Shown piece by piece: positions 9,169 to 17,042 of a DNA stretch of 64,000 bases; position 1 is the first letter of the stretch, and every line of letters starts with the position of its first letter. The position numbers and the translations under genes were made by a program. The notes beneath the pieces were generated by a model that had not been told where the DNA came from, did not search any database, and worked only from the letters and a program-made list of their open reading frames with translations. This DNA comes from Agrobacterium tumefaciens (GTDB taxonomy: Bacteria; Pseudomonadota; Alphaproteobacteria; Rhizobiales; Rhizobiaceae), in NCBI RefSeq assembly GCF_017726655.1, contig NZ_CP072309.1, positions 1,980,501-2,044,500 on the forward strand, written 5' to 3'.

Positions 9169-10178
9169 GCTGCGTCTCCCATTGTTACGCTGTTCTCGAT
9201 GATTTGGCCGCTGTCCGCGTCTTTGGCGCGGGCAAAGGCGAGATTGGCGATGGCTGTGTCCTGCACGCCGGTGCCGGTCAGATCGACAAAGGTGATGTCG
9301 TTGGCCGACAGACGGCCCCGCGCCTTGCCGGCAATCACGTGCCCAAGCTCGGCGAAAGGTTGATCCCGTTCGACGCGACCGGCGGCAATCGCGTGATGCA
9401 ATTCGCCGAGAATGCGGGTCTGCGTAAGCCTGTCCGCGACGTAGAGCGCCTTGGCGAAGACGGACGGATCGATCTCGTTCTTGTGTTCGGCATCCGATCC
9501 CATCGCGGTCAGATGTTGGCCGTCTTCCAGCCAGTCTGCGAGCAGGATCGGCTTTTCGGCCGGTGTCGTGGTGACGATAATGTCAGCGTTTCGCACGGCT
9601 GCCTGTGGATCAGCCACGGCGGAAACGTCGATGCCGTGCTCTCTGGTAAAATCGGTTGCGAGCTTTTCAGCCTTGTCATGGTTTCGTGCCCAGATCCGGG
9701 CCGATTTGATCGATCGCACCAGCGTCAAAGCCTCGAGCTGCAGACGCGCCTGCATGCCCGCCCCGAAAATCGTCGCGACGGACGCGTCCTTTCGCGCCAG
9801 ATGCCGCGCGGCGACTGCGCCAGCCGCAGCGGTGCGCACATCGGTGAGATAACCGTTGTCGAGAAGCAGGGCCTCTACCAGCCCCGTCCTTGCACTGAAA
9901 AGGATCATGAGACCGTTGAGGCTCGGCAGACCAAGCTTTGGATTGTCGAAGAAGCCGGGACTGACCTTGATGGCAAAACCGTCGAAGCCCGGCACGTAGG
10001 CAGTCTTCACATCCACTTCGCCGCGAAATTCGGGAACATCGAGCCGCATGATGGGCGGCATGGCAACAGCTTGCGTTGCAAGGGCGGCGAAGCCCTGCTC
10101 GACACAGTCAACCGCGGAAAGGTCGAGCTTCACGACGGCGCGCAGGTCTTTTTCCGTGAGAATGGTAATACGGTTCAT
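9165..10178 (-). CDS. eutC: Hydroxyectoine utilisation protein EutC (ornithine cyclodeaminase family)
   Basis: A 337-residue member of the ornithine cyclodeaminase/mu-crystallin family with the Rossmann motif TIFGAGMQARLQLEAL around residues 137-152. EutA, EutB and EutC are thought to convert 5-hydroxyectoine to ectoine before DoeA acts; EutC would do the NAD(P)-linked step. It overlaps eutB by 4 bases and doeA by 4 bases, so the whole set is tightly coupled. The substrate-specific call depends on this context. Confidence 0.9.
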   Translation of the reverse strand: MNRITILTEKDLRAVVKLDLSAVDCVEQGFAALATQAVAMPPIMRLDVPEFRGEVDVKTAYVPGFDGFAIKVSPGFFDNPKLGLPSLNGLMILFSARTGLVEALLLDNGYLTDVRTAAAGAVAARHLARKDASVATIFGAGMQARLQLEALTLVRSIKSARIWARNHDKAEKLATDFTREHGIDVSAVADPQAAVRNADIIVTTTPAEKPILLADWLEDGQHLTAMGSDAEHKNEIDPSVFAKALYVADRLTQTRILGELHHAIAAGRVERDQPFAELGHVIAGKARGRLSANDITFVDLTGTGVQDTAIANLAFARAKDADSGQIIENSVTMGDAA

Positions 10179-11194
10179 GCGACGCCTCCGTCGACGATAC
10201 TCTTGTGGAGCACGGGGTCGATGTTTCCGCCCGATACGATGATGGCGGTTGGGCCGCTGATCTTGACCTTGCCGGAGAGGATTGCGGCAAAACCAACGGC
10301 GCCAGCGCCTTCGACTGTCAGCCCCTCTTCGCGTGCCGCATGACGGATACCGTCTGCGATTTCATCTTCGGAGAGCAGCACGATCTCATCGAGGAGTTGC
10401 TGGCAAAGGGAAAATGTCACGCGGTTTGCCAGTCCGATCCCGCCGCCGAGCGAATCTGCCAGCGTCTCTTCCTCTCGGACCGAGACGGGCCGGCCGGCTT
10501 TGACCGACGCATGCATGGCCGCACCCCGCTCCATGGAAATGCCGATGACCCGCGCCTCCGGTTTCAGCGCTTTCACCGCGACGGCGATACCGCCCGCGAG
10601 ACCGCCGCCCGAGAGAGGAATGAGAATTGTTTCCAGGTTGGGCATGTCTTTAACGACCTCGAGGCCTATCGTGCCCTGGCCAGCCACGATGTCGGCATGA
10701 TCGAACGGGGGGATAGCGGTGAGGCCGCTGCTTCTGGTCAGGCGCTCCACTTCCTCCTGCGCGTCATCCTGCGACCTACCGACGATTCGGACCTCCGCAC
10801 CGAGCGCGCGGATCGCCTCAACCTTGTTCGCCGGCACCAGCGCCGACATGCAGATCGTGGCGGGAATACCGAGTTTCTCTGCTGCATAGGCGACGGCCCG
10901 GCCATGATTGCCAGTGGAGGCGGTGACGAGACCACGCCTGCGTGCCTCATCGTCAAGCGAGAGTATGGCGTTCATCGCACCGCGCAGCTTGAAAGCGCCG
11001 ATAGGCTGAAGGGTTTCAAGCTTGAGGTGAACGGGATAACCGACGCGTTCGGAAAGATTGTCTGAGCGAACCAACGGTGTTCGCTCAACTCTTCCCTCGA
11101 GCCGCTCCGCAGCCTGTTCTATCGCTTCCAGTGAGACCGGCAGCGGGTTCTTGTAAACCGACATGGACAGGTTTTCGCTCTTCATGATTGTCAT
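10175..11194 (-). CDS. eutB: Hydroxyectoine utilisation dehydratase EutB (threonine dehydratase family)
   Basis: A 339-residue fold-type II PLP enzyme. The PLP lysine lies in PIGAFKLRGA (about residue 69), the SxxNHG loop is TASTGNHGRA and the glycine-rich phosphate loop is LSGGGLAGG. It resembles threonine dehydratase without the regulatory ACT domain, as expected for EutB, proposed to dehydrate 5-hydroxyectoine or its product. It is the first gene after enuR, separated by a 68-base AT-rich gap that carries a perfect dyad. The start used is the ATG at 11194; Met4 or Met11 are alternatives. Confidence 0.9.
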   Translation of the reverse strand: MTIMKSENLSMSVYKNPLPVSLEAIEQAAERLEGRVERTPLVRSDNLSERVGYPVHLKLETLQPIGAFKLRGAMNAILSLDDEARRRGLVTASTGNHGRAVAYAAEKLGIPATICMSALVPANKVEAIRALGAEVRIVGRSQDDAQEEVERLTRSSGLTAIPPFDHADIVAGQGTIGLEVVKDMPNLETILIPLSGGGLAGGIAVAVKALKPEARVIGISMERGAAMHASVKAGRPVSVREEETLADSLGGGIGLANRVTFSLCQQLLDEIVLLSEDEIADGIRHAAREEGLTVEGAGAVGFAAILSGKVKISGPTAIIVSGGNIDPVLHKSIVDGGVA

Positions 11195-11208
11195 GTTGAG
11201 AGCGAAGT

Positions 11209-11250
11209 AAAATCATGTCAATTATTATATTGTAATGATTCAATGATTTT
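11209..11250 (-). promoter_or_regulatory. AT-rich dyad before eutB (candidate operator/promoter)
   Basis: The gap between enuR and eutB contains the perfect 8-bp inverted repeat AAAATCAT (11209-11216)/ATGATTTT (11243-11250). The space between is very AT-rich and on the minus strand contains TATAAT and TTGACA. This is far below local GC content. It is a plausible EnuR operator or an internal promoter for the catabolic and transport genes; the role is inferred from position only. Confidence 0.45.
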
Positions 11251-11262
11251 CGGGCGACGACC

Positions 11263-12711
11263 TCAGCCGATCGAGCCGATATCGTAGACGGGCGGCAGTT
11301 GTTCGAAGGTCTGCCGCACTGTGGTCAAAGCTCTGGTAAGAGTTGCATGATTGAGGCGGCCGCCGAGGCATATGCGGATGCCGCCGCCATGGCCGGGCCC
11401 GGCAATAAAGGGTTCCGATGGGGTTACAGCGACATTCTGGGTCGTCAGCGCGCGCACCAGGCCGTCCTCCGTCCAGCGCGTCGGAACCTTCAGCCAGGCG
11501 CAGAAGGAAAGGGGATGGGTCGAGGCGATATGCTGGCCTAGGATATCCAAGGCAATTTTCTGCCGCGCCCGTGCCTCGGCGCGCTGCACGTCCAGCAGCC
11601 GCAAGGCAGTGCCGTTTTCGACCCAGCGGGTCGCTATCTCGGCCGTGAGATAGGTTCCGCTCCAGCTCGATACCCGCAGGATGGACGCGGCGCGGATGGA
11701 GTAGGCCGGCGGCACGACTAGATAGCCGACGCGCAGCCCCGTCAGGACCGCTTTCGTGAAGCTGGTGACGAAAAAGCCGAGATCAGGCAGCATTTCAGTG
11801 ATGGATGGCAGATCATCCTCGATGATCGGCCGATAGACTTCGTCTTCAATGACAAAGATGCCATAGCGTTCAGCGATAGCGGCGATCGCCTGCCGTCGCG
11901 CCGGGCCCGATACATGTCCGGTGGGATTGTTGAGGGTGGGAATGAGCACCAGCGCGCGCACACCTCCGGCTGAGCACGCGGCCTCCAGCGCATCCGGCAA
12001 TATGCCCTCCTCATCCGTGGGCAGGCCCTTGAGGCTGAAGCCGAGGATGTTCGACAGGCCGATAATGCCATGGTCCGTCAGGCTTTCGCAGAGAACCACG
12101 TCGTTCGAGCGAATGATACAGCTCAGAGCGAGGAAAATACCGTGAGCTGCGCCATTGGTGACGAGGATACGTTCCGCCCCTGCGCTAACACCCATCATGC
12201 CAAGCCAGGAGCGCGCGGTTTCCCGGTGGCTCTCGAGGCCCGCGACGGGGCGGCACGGGCGCATGAAGCCTGAATTGTCCCCCTCTGCCATCTCCCGCAG
12301 AATGGCGCGCGAGGCGCTCTCATGCTCGTCGAGATAGACGCCCCTGATAATGGAGAGATCAAGTACCTCGGTAGGGCTGTGATCGAGCATCATGCGGCCC
12401 GCGCGGTCCGTCACCCGTGTCTTCACGAAGGTGCCTCGGCCGATCTCGCCGCTGAGATAACCCAGCCGTTCGGCCTCCTTGTAGGACAGGCTGACTGTCT
12501 GGACAGACAGCCCGAGTTCACGGGCCAGATCGCGGTGGGTCGGCATGCGATCCATCGGCTTCAGAACGCCGGCGTCGATATCGGCGATGATGCGTTCGGT
12601 CAGTGCCGAATGTTTCGTTTCGCCCTTCTGCTTGGCGAGAACGGGCCGCCACGCCACCGGTGCAGTCGCGGAAACCGGATTGAGGGTAGGTGAATTGGCT
12701 TGGCGGCGCAT
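11263..12711 (-). CDS. enuR: MocR/PdxR-type transcriptional regulator of ectoine catabolism (EnuR)
   Basis: A 482-residue GntR/MocR regulator. Residues 32-100 form a GntR winged helix (MPTHRDLARELGLSVQTVSLSYKEAERLGYL) and residues about 115-480 an aminotransferase-like domain. The PLP lysine is K320 in SFTKAVLTGLRVGY, with the NNPTGHVSGP and IEDEVYRP motifs of fold-type I. EnuR of Ruegeria binds PLP and responds to alpha-ADABA or diaminobutyrate, relieving repression of the uptake and breakdown operon. Here it is co-directional with and just upstream of eutB, and downstream of doeD, so it probably controls this locus and itself. Confidence 0.93.
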   Translation of the reverse strand: MRRQANSPTLNPVSATAPVAWRPVLAKQKGETKHSALTERIIADIDAGVLKPMDRMPTHRDLARELGLSVQTVSLSYKEAERLGYLSGEIGRGTFVKTRVTDRAGRMMLDHSPTEVLDLSIIRGVYLDEHESASRAILREMAEGDNSGFMRPCRPVAGLESHRETARSWLGMMGVSAGAERILVTNGAAHGIFLALSCIIRSNDVVLCESLTDHGIIGLSNILGFSLKGLPTDEEGILPDALEAACSAGGVRALVLIPTLNNPTGHVSGPARRQAIAAIAERYGIFVIEDEVYRPIIEDDLPSITEMLPDLGFFVTSFTKAVLTGLRVGYLVVPPAYSIRAASILRVSSWSGTYLTAEIATRWVENGTALRLLDVQRAEARARQKIALDILGQHIASTHPLSFCAWLKVPTRWTEDGLVRALTTQNVAVTPSEPFIAGPGHGGGIRICLGGRLNHATLTRALTTVRQTFEQLPPVYDIGSIG

Positions 12712-12791
12712 GAAATTGTCTCGTTTTAGACGAAGCGGATTTCATGACATTATGCACGGTTCGGCGAAAAGATGAAGCCTTATGCAGCGAA

Positions 12792-12828
12792 GACGGCAAC
12801 TGCGCTGCAAAGAGGCGCAGTTGCCGTC
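12792..12828. other. Perfect 14-bp hairpin between doeD and enuR
   Basis: A perfect inverted repeat GACGGCAACTGCGC (12792-12805)/GCGCAGTTGCCGTC (12815-12828) with a 9-base loop lies in the 180-base gap between the doeD stop and the enuR start. No U-tract follows it on either strand, so it is not a standard Rho-independent terminator. It could be an operator, a transcript-stabilising hairpin or a Rho-associated 3' end of doeD. Confidence 0.6.
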
Positions 12829-12862
12829 GAAATGAGCAGCAGTTGCCGTCGAAATGAGCAGC
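12819..12862. repeat. Two tandem 22-bp repeats, plus a partial third copy
   Basis: A 22-bp unit starting AGTTGCCGTCGAAATG occurs head-to-tail at 12819-12840 and 12841-12862. A third partial copy (AGTTGCAG) starts at 12863. The first unit shares its left half with the right arm of the hairpin at 12815-12828. Two exact copies suggest a recent tandem duplication or iterated protein-binding sites upstream of enuR. Confidence 0.8.
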
Positions 12863-12891
12863 AGTTGCAGCTGTTCAACGCCGATGCTGCG

Positions 12892-14295
12892 TCAGATTTT
12901 TTCTCCTGCCCTCACCAAATCGTCCATAACGCTGCGAACGGCGGATTCGGCGATGGCGATGATCTCGTCCACCTCCGCCTTTGTTGTCACCAGGGGCGGT
13001 GCGAAGCCCAGAATATCGCCATGTGGCATGGCCCGCGCAATGAGGCCACCATTGCGTGCTGCCTTCGAAACGCGTGCGCCAACCGCAAGACCCGGTGCAA
13101 AACGTGTCTTCTTTTCACGATCCGCCACGAATTCTATGGCGCCCATTAGGCCCACGCCACGCACTTCGCCGACGATTGGAAGTTGGGCGAACTTGGCCTT
13201 CAACTGCTCCTGAAAATAGCTGCCGACGGCGCGCGCGTTGCCGGGCAGATCTTCCTTTTCCACGATATCAAGCACGGCGTTTGCTGCAGCCGCGCCGATC
13301 GGGTGGCCGGAATAAGTATAGCCGTGGGAGAAGGCGCCGACGCGGTCAGCGCCGTCCTCCATCACCTTGTAGACTTTTTCTCCAACGATGGCGCCTGAGA
13401 GCGGGAAATAGGCCGAGGTGAGACCCTTGGCGACGGTGATGAGATCGGGTTCGATGCCGTAATGCTGACAACCGAACATGGAGCCCGTGCGACCAAAGCC
13501 GGTGATGACCTCGTCGGCGATCAACAGGACATCATATTTTTTGAGAACATCCTGTATCGCCGTCCAGTAGCCTTCCGGCGGTGGCGTGATGCCGCCCGTA
13601 CCGAGCACCGGTTCGGCAATGAAAGCGCCGATCGTGTCGGGGCCTTCGCGCAGAATGAGCTCTTCCAGTTCGTCGGCGCGCCGTTTTGAGAATTCCAGTT
13701 CGGTTTCACCGGCTTCAGCGCCCCAATAATGGTGGGGGACGCCGGTATGCAGCACGCCAGCGCGCGGCAGGTCCATGTGGTCATGATAAAAGCTCATGCC
13801 GGTCATGGAGCCGGAAACCACGCTGCAGCCGTGATATCCCCGCTCGCGGGAAATGATCTTCTTCTTCTTCGGCTTGCCGCGCAGGTTGTTGTAATACCAG
13901 ACGAGTTTGGCCTGGGTCTCGTTGGCGTCCGAGCCCGACATGCCGTAAAACACCTTGCTCATCTTGCCGGGAGCCATCTTCACCAGCCGGTCTGAAAGGA
14001 TCGCCAGTTCGTCCGTCGTGTGGGCGGCGTAAGAGTGATAGTAGGCGAGCCGATAAGCCTGACGGGAAATGGCTTCCGCCACCTCGGTGCGACCGTAGCC
14101 GACATTGACGCAATAAAGCCCGGCAAAGCCATCGATCAACTGCTTGCCATGCGCGTCCTGAATGCGGATGCCCTTACCGGTTTCAACGATGGTCGGTTCC
14201 CCTAGCTTGCCGCTGGCGAAGTCCTTCAGCTGCGTGAAGGGATGCAGAACCGCATTTCGATCCATTTCCGCGATATTTTTGATGTCGATGGTCAT
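12892..14295 (-). CDS. doeD: Diaminobutyrate aminotransferase DoeD
   Basis: A 467-residue class III aminotransferase. The PLP contacts are SGSDANETQAKL (phosphate loop), EPVLGTGG, LIADEVITGFGRTG (Asp) and the Schiff-base lysine in TVAKGLTSAYFPLSG. In ectoine catabolism DoeD transfers the 4-amino group of L-2,4-diaminobutyrate to give aspartate 4-semialdehyde, which DoeC oxidises. The start at 14295 has AAAGGAAC upstream; the longer frame to 14454 overlaps doeC and is not needed. It is the second gene of the doeCD pair, 13 bases after doeC. Confidence 0.9.
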   Translation of the reverse strand: MTIDIKNIAEMDRNAVLHPFTQLKDFASGKLGEPTIVETGKGIRIQDAHGKQLIDGFAGLYCVNVGYGRTEVAEAISRQAYRLAYYHSYAAHTTDELAILSDRLVKMAPGKMSKVFYGMSGSDANETQAKLVWYYNNLRGKPKKKKIISRERGYHGCSVVSGSMTGMSFYHDHMDLPRAGVLHTGVPHHYWGAEAGETELEFSKRRADELEELILREGPDTIGAFIAEPVLGTGGITPPPEGYWTAIQDVLKKYDVLLIADEVITGFGRTGSMFGCQHYGIEPDLITVAKGLTSAYFPLSGAIVGEKVYKVMEDGADRVGAFSHGYTYSGHPIGAAAANAVLDIVEKEDLPGNARAVGSYFQEQLKAKFAQLPIVGEVRGVGLMGAIEFVADREKKTRFAPGLAVGARVSKAARNGGLIARAMPHGDILGFAPPLVTTKAEVDEIIAIAESAVRSVMDDLVRAGEKI

Positions 14296-14308
14296 AGGCG
14301 GGTTCCTT

Positions 14309-15787
14309 TCAGGCAGCCAGATTGCCGAAGCAGACATATTTGGGTTCGAGGTATTCCAAGAGGCCGTGACGCGAGCCCTCGCGGCCAAGGCCGGATTGTT
14401 TCCAGCCGCCGAAGGGGATCGGCGCGCCGGTAAATTTCGGTGTGTTGACGGCAACCATGCCGTATTCCAGCTGGTCGGTCAGGCGCATCGCCCGGCCGAG
14501 ATCGTTGGTGTAAAGATAGGCAGCAAGGCCCATCTCCGTCGCATTGGCGCGTCTCACGACCTCCCGCTCATCATCAAAGGGCAGGATGGCGGCGACCGGC
14601 CCGAAGGTCTCCTCGCGCGCGATCAGCATCTCGTCCGTCACATCGGCGAGCACGGTGGGGGTGACGAAATTGCCGCCGAGCGGGCTGTCCTGGCCGCCGC
14701 AGACAAGGCGTGCGCCGGCAGAAAGCGCCTGCGCGATCTGCTGACGGCACTTTTCGGCGACGGACGGTCGTGTCATTGGCCCGATGTCGATGCCAGGCTC
14801 AAGACCATGGCCAACGGTCAGTCTGGAAGTCGCGTCGGCAAACCGCTCAATGAAGCGGTCATAAAGCCCGCGTTGAACATAGATGCGATTTGCCGCAAGG
14901 CAGTCCTGTCCCGATGTGGCGAATTTGGCTGCGAGGCAGCCCTTCACGGTCTGGGACAGGTCCGCATCGGCGAAGACGATGAAGGGAGCGTGGCCGCCAA
15001 GTTCCAGCGATGCTTTCTTGATAGTCGCCGCCGATTGCGTGAGGAGGAGCCGTCCCACCTCCGTCGAGCCGGTGAAGGAAAATGCCCTTACCTCCGTATG
15101 CTCCAGCAGGCGGCGCGCAAGTGGCGCGGCTTCTCCCGGCAAAACCTGCAATACGCCGGCCGGCATGCCCGCTTCCTGCGCGAGCTTCGCCAGGGCCAGT
15201 GCCGAAAGCGGTGTTTCCGGCGCGGGTTTGACAATCATCGTGCAGCCGGTAGCAAGGGCGGCGCCCGCCTTGCGAGCGATCATGGCCGAGGGAAAGTTCC
15301 AGGGGGTGATGGCCACCGTCACGCCGATCGGCTGCATCCGCACGGAAAGATTACCACCTTTGAGGTGGCTCGGAATAGTTTCGCCGTAGGATCTCTCACC
15401 TTCGCTCGCAAACCAGTCGAGAAAGGCGGCGGCGTAGGAAATTTCGCCGAGCGACTCAGAGTGCGGCTTTCCCTGCTCGGCAGTGATGATTACCGCTAGA
15501 TCGCCGGCGTTGTCGCGCAGCAGCCGGCCCCATGCCCGCAGAATGTCACCGCGTTCGACCGGCAGCATGTCCCGCCACGTCGCAAACGCCCTGCCAGCTG
15601 CTTCCACGGCAACCTCGACGTCATCTTCGGTGCAGGCGCAAACATCGAGCAGAGGCTCGCCATTTGCCGGATCGGTGACGAGAAGCGTTTTCCGCCGTTC
15701 TATCCATTGCCCATCCAGCAACGCGCGATGCTCCACGAGGTCTGGCCTTTTCAGGCTTCTAAGCGCAACGCCGGCGATGGCTTTCAT
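14309..15787 (-). CDS. doeC: Aspartate-semialdehyde dehydrogenase of ectoine catabolism (DoeC)
   Basis: A 492-residue NAD(P)-dependent aldehyde dehydrogenase closest to the succinate-semialdehyde dehydrogenase subgroup. The catalytic Cys is in TSGQDCLAANRIYV, the general-base Glu in LELGGHAPFIV, and the cofactor motif is FTGSTEVG. DoeC oxidises aspartate 4-semialdehyde to L-aspartate, the last step of ectoine breakdown. The ATG at 15787 has AAGGAG upstream. It is divergent from doeX with a 120-base shared promoter region. A GabD-type annotation is the alternative, but position beside doeD and doeX makes DoeC much more likely. Confidence 0.87.
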   Translation of the reverse strand: MKAIAGVALRSLKRPDLVEHRALLDGQWIERRKTLLVTDPANGEPLLDVCACTEDDVEVAVEAAGRAFATWRDMLPVERGDILRAWGRLLRDNAGDLAVIITAEQGKPHSESLGEISYAAAFLDWFASEGERSYGETIPSHLKGGNLSVRMQPIGVTVAITPWNFPSAMIARKAGAALATGCTMIVKPAPETPLSALALAKLAQEAGMPAGVLQVLPGEAAPLARRLLEHTEVRAFSFTGSTEVGRLLLTQSAATIKKASLELGGHAPFIVFADADLSQTVKGCLAAKFATSGQDCLAANRIYVQRGLYDRFIERFADATSRLTVGHGLEPGIDIGPMTRPSVAEKCRQQIAQALSAGARLVCGGQDSPLGGNFVTPTVLADVTDEMLIAREETFGPVAAILPFDDEREVVRRANATEMGLAAYLYTNDLGRAMRLTDQLEYGMVAVNTPKFTGAPIPFGGWKQSGLGREGSRHGLLEYLEPKYVCFGNLAA

Positions 15788-15907
15788 GGGCAGGCTCCTT
15801 TTCCGTTGCGGGAAGCTTACCGGCAAGGCATCATTGATCGGCAGCGTTTCTGCATGCCTTGGTGCAGGAATAATGCTCTTTATGGGATAAAGACGCAGGA
15901 ATTGTGC
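15788..15907. promoter_or_regulatory. Divergent doeC/doeX promoter region
   Basis: The 120 bases between the divergent doeC and doeX starts must hold both promoters. The segment near doeX is AT-richer (about 15867-15892) and contains GCAT/ATGC half-sites spaced about a helical turn apart, as expected for an Lrp/AsnC-type regulator. The exact sites cannot be assigned by eye. Confidence 0.5.
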
Positions 15908-16374
15908 ATGACCGATATCGATAGAGCCGACCGGGCGTTGCTCGAAGCCGTTCAGAAGAACAACCGTCTGACCTCGGAGGAGTTGGCGAAGATCGTCAAC
16001 CTCTCCCAACGGCGTGCCAGCGGCGCCTCAAACGCCTGCGTGAAGAGGGGGTGATCGAAGCAGATGTCGCCATCGTCTCGCCGAAGGCGGTGGGCCGAGG
16101 CATTACCATGATCGTACTCGTTTCACTTGAGCGCGAGCGCGCCGATATCGTCGATCGCTTCAAGGCGGCTATCCGCGCGACCCGCGAAGTCATGATCGGT
16201 TATTACGTCACGGGCGACGCGGATTTCATTCTGGTCATCACCGCCAGGGACATGGAGGACTACGAGGCTTTCACCCGCCGGTTCTTTTATGAGAACCACG
16301 ATATCAAGGGCTTCAAGACCATGGTCGTCATGGATCGTGTAAAGGCCGGATTTTCCTTTCCGATCGAGGTTTGA
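15908..16374 (+). pseudogene. doeX: Lrp/AsnC-type regulator DoeX, interrupted by a one-base frameshift
   Basis: The N-terminal part, from ATG 15908, encodes a typical AsnC helix-turn-helix start (DIDRADRALLEAVQKNNRLTSEELAKIVNLS). It then leaves frame at a run of three C's, 16005-16007. Restoring one C gives the expected NLSPTACQRRLKRLREEGVIEADVAIVSP and joins perfectly to the second frame (from 16051), which carries a complete RAM/ligand domain ending in KAGFSFPIEV at 16374. The repaired protein would have 155 residues, the normal length for AsnC proteins. DoeX is the second regulator of ectoine catabolic genes in Halomonas and rhizobia and is divergent from doeC here. The break is either a real inactivating mutation or a homopolymer sequencing error. 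Confidence 0.88.
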
Positions 16375-16434
16375 CGACTTGCGGTTCACAAGTCTCGCTA
16401 GCAGATGTCCGGGATTGCTAAAAAGGCCCGATGA

Positions 16435-16995
16435 ATGTTTCCTGAAACCTCTCTCCCCATCCAGACCGGGCGGCTGACCCTCCGCCCTTTCCAGTTTGCG
16501 GATTTCGATGCCTATGCCGAGTATCATAAGCGCAGCGACGTCTATCGATTCCTCTATTCTTCGCCGCCATCGGCCGAAGCTTTGGAAGCGCAGTTTTCAA
16601 AAGCCCTTTTGACTGCTTTCGAGAAGGACGGAGACACGCTGCGACTTGCTGTTGTGCGAGATGCGGATTCCGCACTCGTTGGTGAGGTTCTTCTAAAGAT
16701 TGCCAGCGTGAGCGCGCTGCAGGCCGAAATCGGCTATATCTTCAAGCCGGCATTTTCCGGACAAGGCTATGCCACGGAAGCAGTGAGAGCGATGATCACG
16801 CTCGGCTTCAAGGCGCTTGGTTACCACCGCATTTTTGCACGACTTGATGCCTTGAATCATGGATCGATCGGTGTCGTTGAGCGTTTGGGCATGCGCAAGG
16901 AAGCGCATCTCATCGAGAACGATCGGTTCGACGGTTTATGGGGTGACGAGTTCATCTATGCGGTGTTGAACAGAGAGTGGGCATCCACTTCGTGA
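16435..16995 (+). CDS. GNAT-family N-acetyltransferase (RimJ/RimL-like)
   Basis: A 186-residue GNAT acetyltransferase of the RimJ/RimL subfamily. The opening TGRLTLRPFQFADFDAYAEYH is characteristic, and the acetyl-CoA pyrophosphate loop FKPAFSGQGYATEAVRAMI lies at about residues 103-121. The segment NHGSIGVVERLGMRKEAH matches the family's conserved C-terminal motif. Members acetylate ribosomal proteins, antibiotics or small amines; the substrate cannot be told here. It lies just before the photolyase gene (47-base gap) and may be co-transcribed with it. Confidence 0.85.
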   Translation: MFPETSLPIQTGRLTLRPFQFADFDAYAEYHKRSDVYRFLYSSPPSAEALEAQFSKALLTAFEKDGDTLRLAVVRDADSALVGEVLLKIASVSALQAEIGYIFKPAFSGQGYATEAVRAMITLGFKALGYHRIFARLDALNHGSIGVVERLGMRKEAHLIENDRFDGLWGDEFIYAVLNREWASTS

Positions 16996-17042
16996 TCAGT
17001 TGCAGGGTGGCCTTAAGGTCGTCCGTTTTAAGGAAGTCGCGC

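Noticed and set aside
12819-12862. Possible CRISPR array
   Set aside because: The repeats are directly adjacent with no spacers and there are only two full copies; no cas genes nearby.
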